Source of the DNA: Sphingomonadales bacterium UBA658
Lineage (GTDB): Bacteria > Pseudomonadota > Alphaproteobacteria > Sphingomonadales > Sphingomonadaceae
Direction of reading: 5' to 3'
NCBI GenBank assembly: GCA_002299195.1
Contig: DBOA01000197.1
Location: 1-14,234 of the forward strand
DNA length: 14,234 nucleotides
In this document: positions 14,202 through 14,234 of the stretch, piece after piece
Position numbering within the stretch: position 1 is the first letter of the stretch
Layout: each line of letters opens with the position of its first letter
Position numbers and translations under genes: made by a program
The notes under the pieces: model-generated
Seen by the model: the letters and a program-made list of their open reading frames with translations, nothing else
The model's database searches: none
Told to the model about the DNA's origin: nothing

Positions 14202-14234
14202 AGCATTTCCTGAAATCGGTTGGCGGAACCACCA
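14198..14234 (-). CDS. Possible C-terminal end of an upstream gene
   Basis: On the minus strand a frame entering from the window edge ends in GGSANRFQEML and a TGA at 14198-14200, overlapping the cyclo-ligase GTG as GTGA. Eleven residues are too few to identify the product. The four-base overlap is typical of real operons, and in other proteobacteria the cyclo-ligase often follows zapA, but I cannot tell whether this is zapA. Confidence 0.4.
   Translation of the reverse strand, partial: GGSANRFQEML

Overview
The window looks like chromosomal DNA from an alphaproteobacterium, most likely in the Sphingomonadales. The evidence is the split pntAA/pntAB/pntB transhydrogenase arrangement, a bkd operon resembling sphingomonad branched-chain dehydrogenases, a 5-formyltetrahydrofolate cyclo-ligase gene coupled to a DUF2842 gene, and moderate-to-high GC coding sequence. 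The placement is an inference from protein resemblance by eye, not from a search.

Layout. (1) 1-1836: the end of pntAA, then pntAB and pntB, closed by a clear rho-independent terminator. Together they make the proton-translocating NAD(P) transhydrogenase. (2) 1940-4161: two translationally coupled genes for exported proteins, a right-handed beta-helix protein and a diheme cytochrome c-like protein. This is a recurrent gene pair of unknown function. (3) 4155-4505 (-): hspQ, overlapping the cytochrome gene tail to tail. (4) 4638-4727: tRNA-Ser(CGA). (5) 4728-8559: an accessory-looking stretch. It holds a repeat-dense flank next to the tRNA 3' end, a 666-residue PD-(D/E)XK nuclease plus Schlafen-type (DUF2075) helicase protein on the minus strand, a possible 56-codon ORF just upstream of it, an acidic membrane-anchored or exported small protein with a Cys-rich motif, and a secreted four-cysteine protein. 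No integrase, transposase or CRISPR is visible. (6) 8560-9492: thyA. (7) 9514-13180: a near-consensus promoter followed by a three-gene operon for branched-chain 2-oxoacid dehydrogenase E1 alpha, E1 beta and E2; E3 is not in the window. (8) 13310-13386: tRNA-Asp(GTC) with its own likely promoter. (9) 13399-14234 (-): DUF2842 membrane protein and 5-formyltetrahydrofolate cyclo-ligase, overlapping by four bases, with the probable tail of another upstream gene at the edge.

The housekeeping blocks are ordinary. The parts most worth attention are the nuclease-helicase with its small upstream ORF beside a tRNA gene (a plausible defence locus), the beta-helix/diheme cytochrome pair, and the two unrecognised envelope proteins between the helicase and thyA. 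No stretch longer than about 300 bases lacks a gene; the longest gaps are 6856-7103 and 8327-8559, described in the entries.
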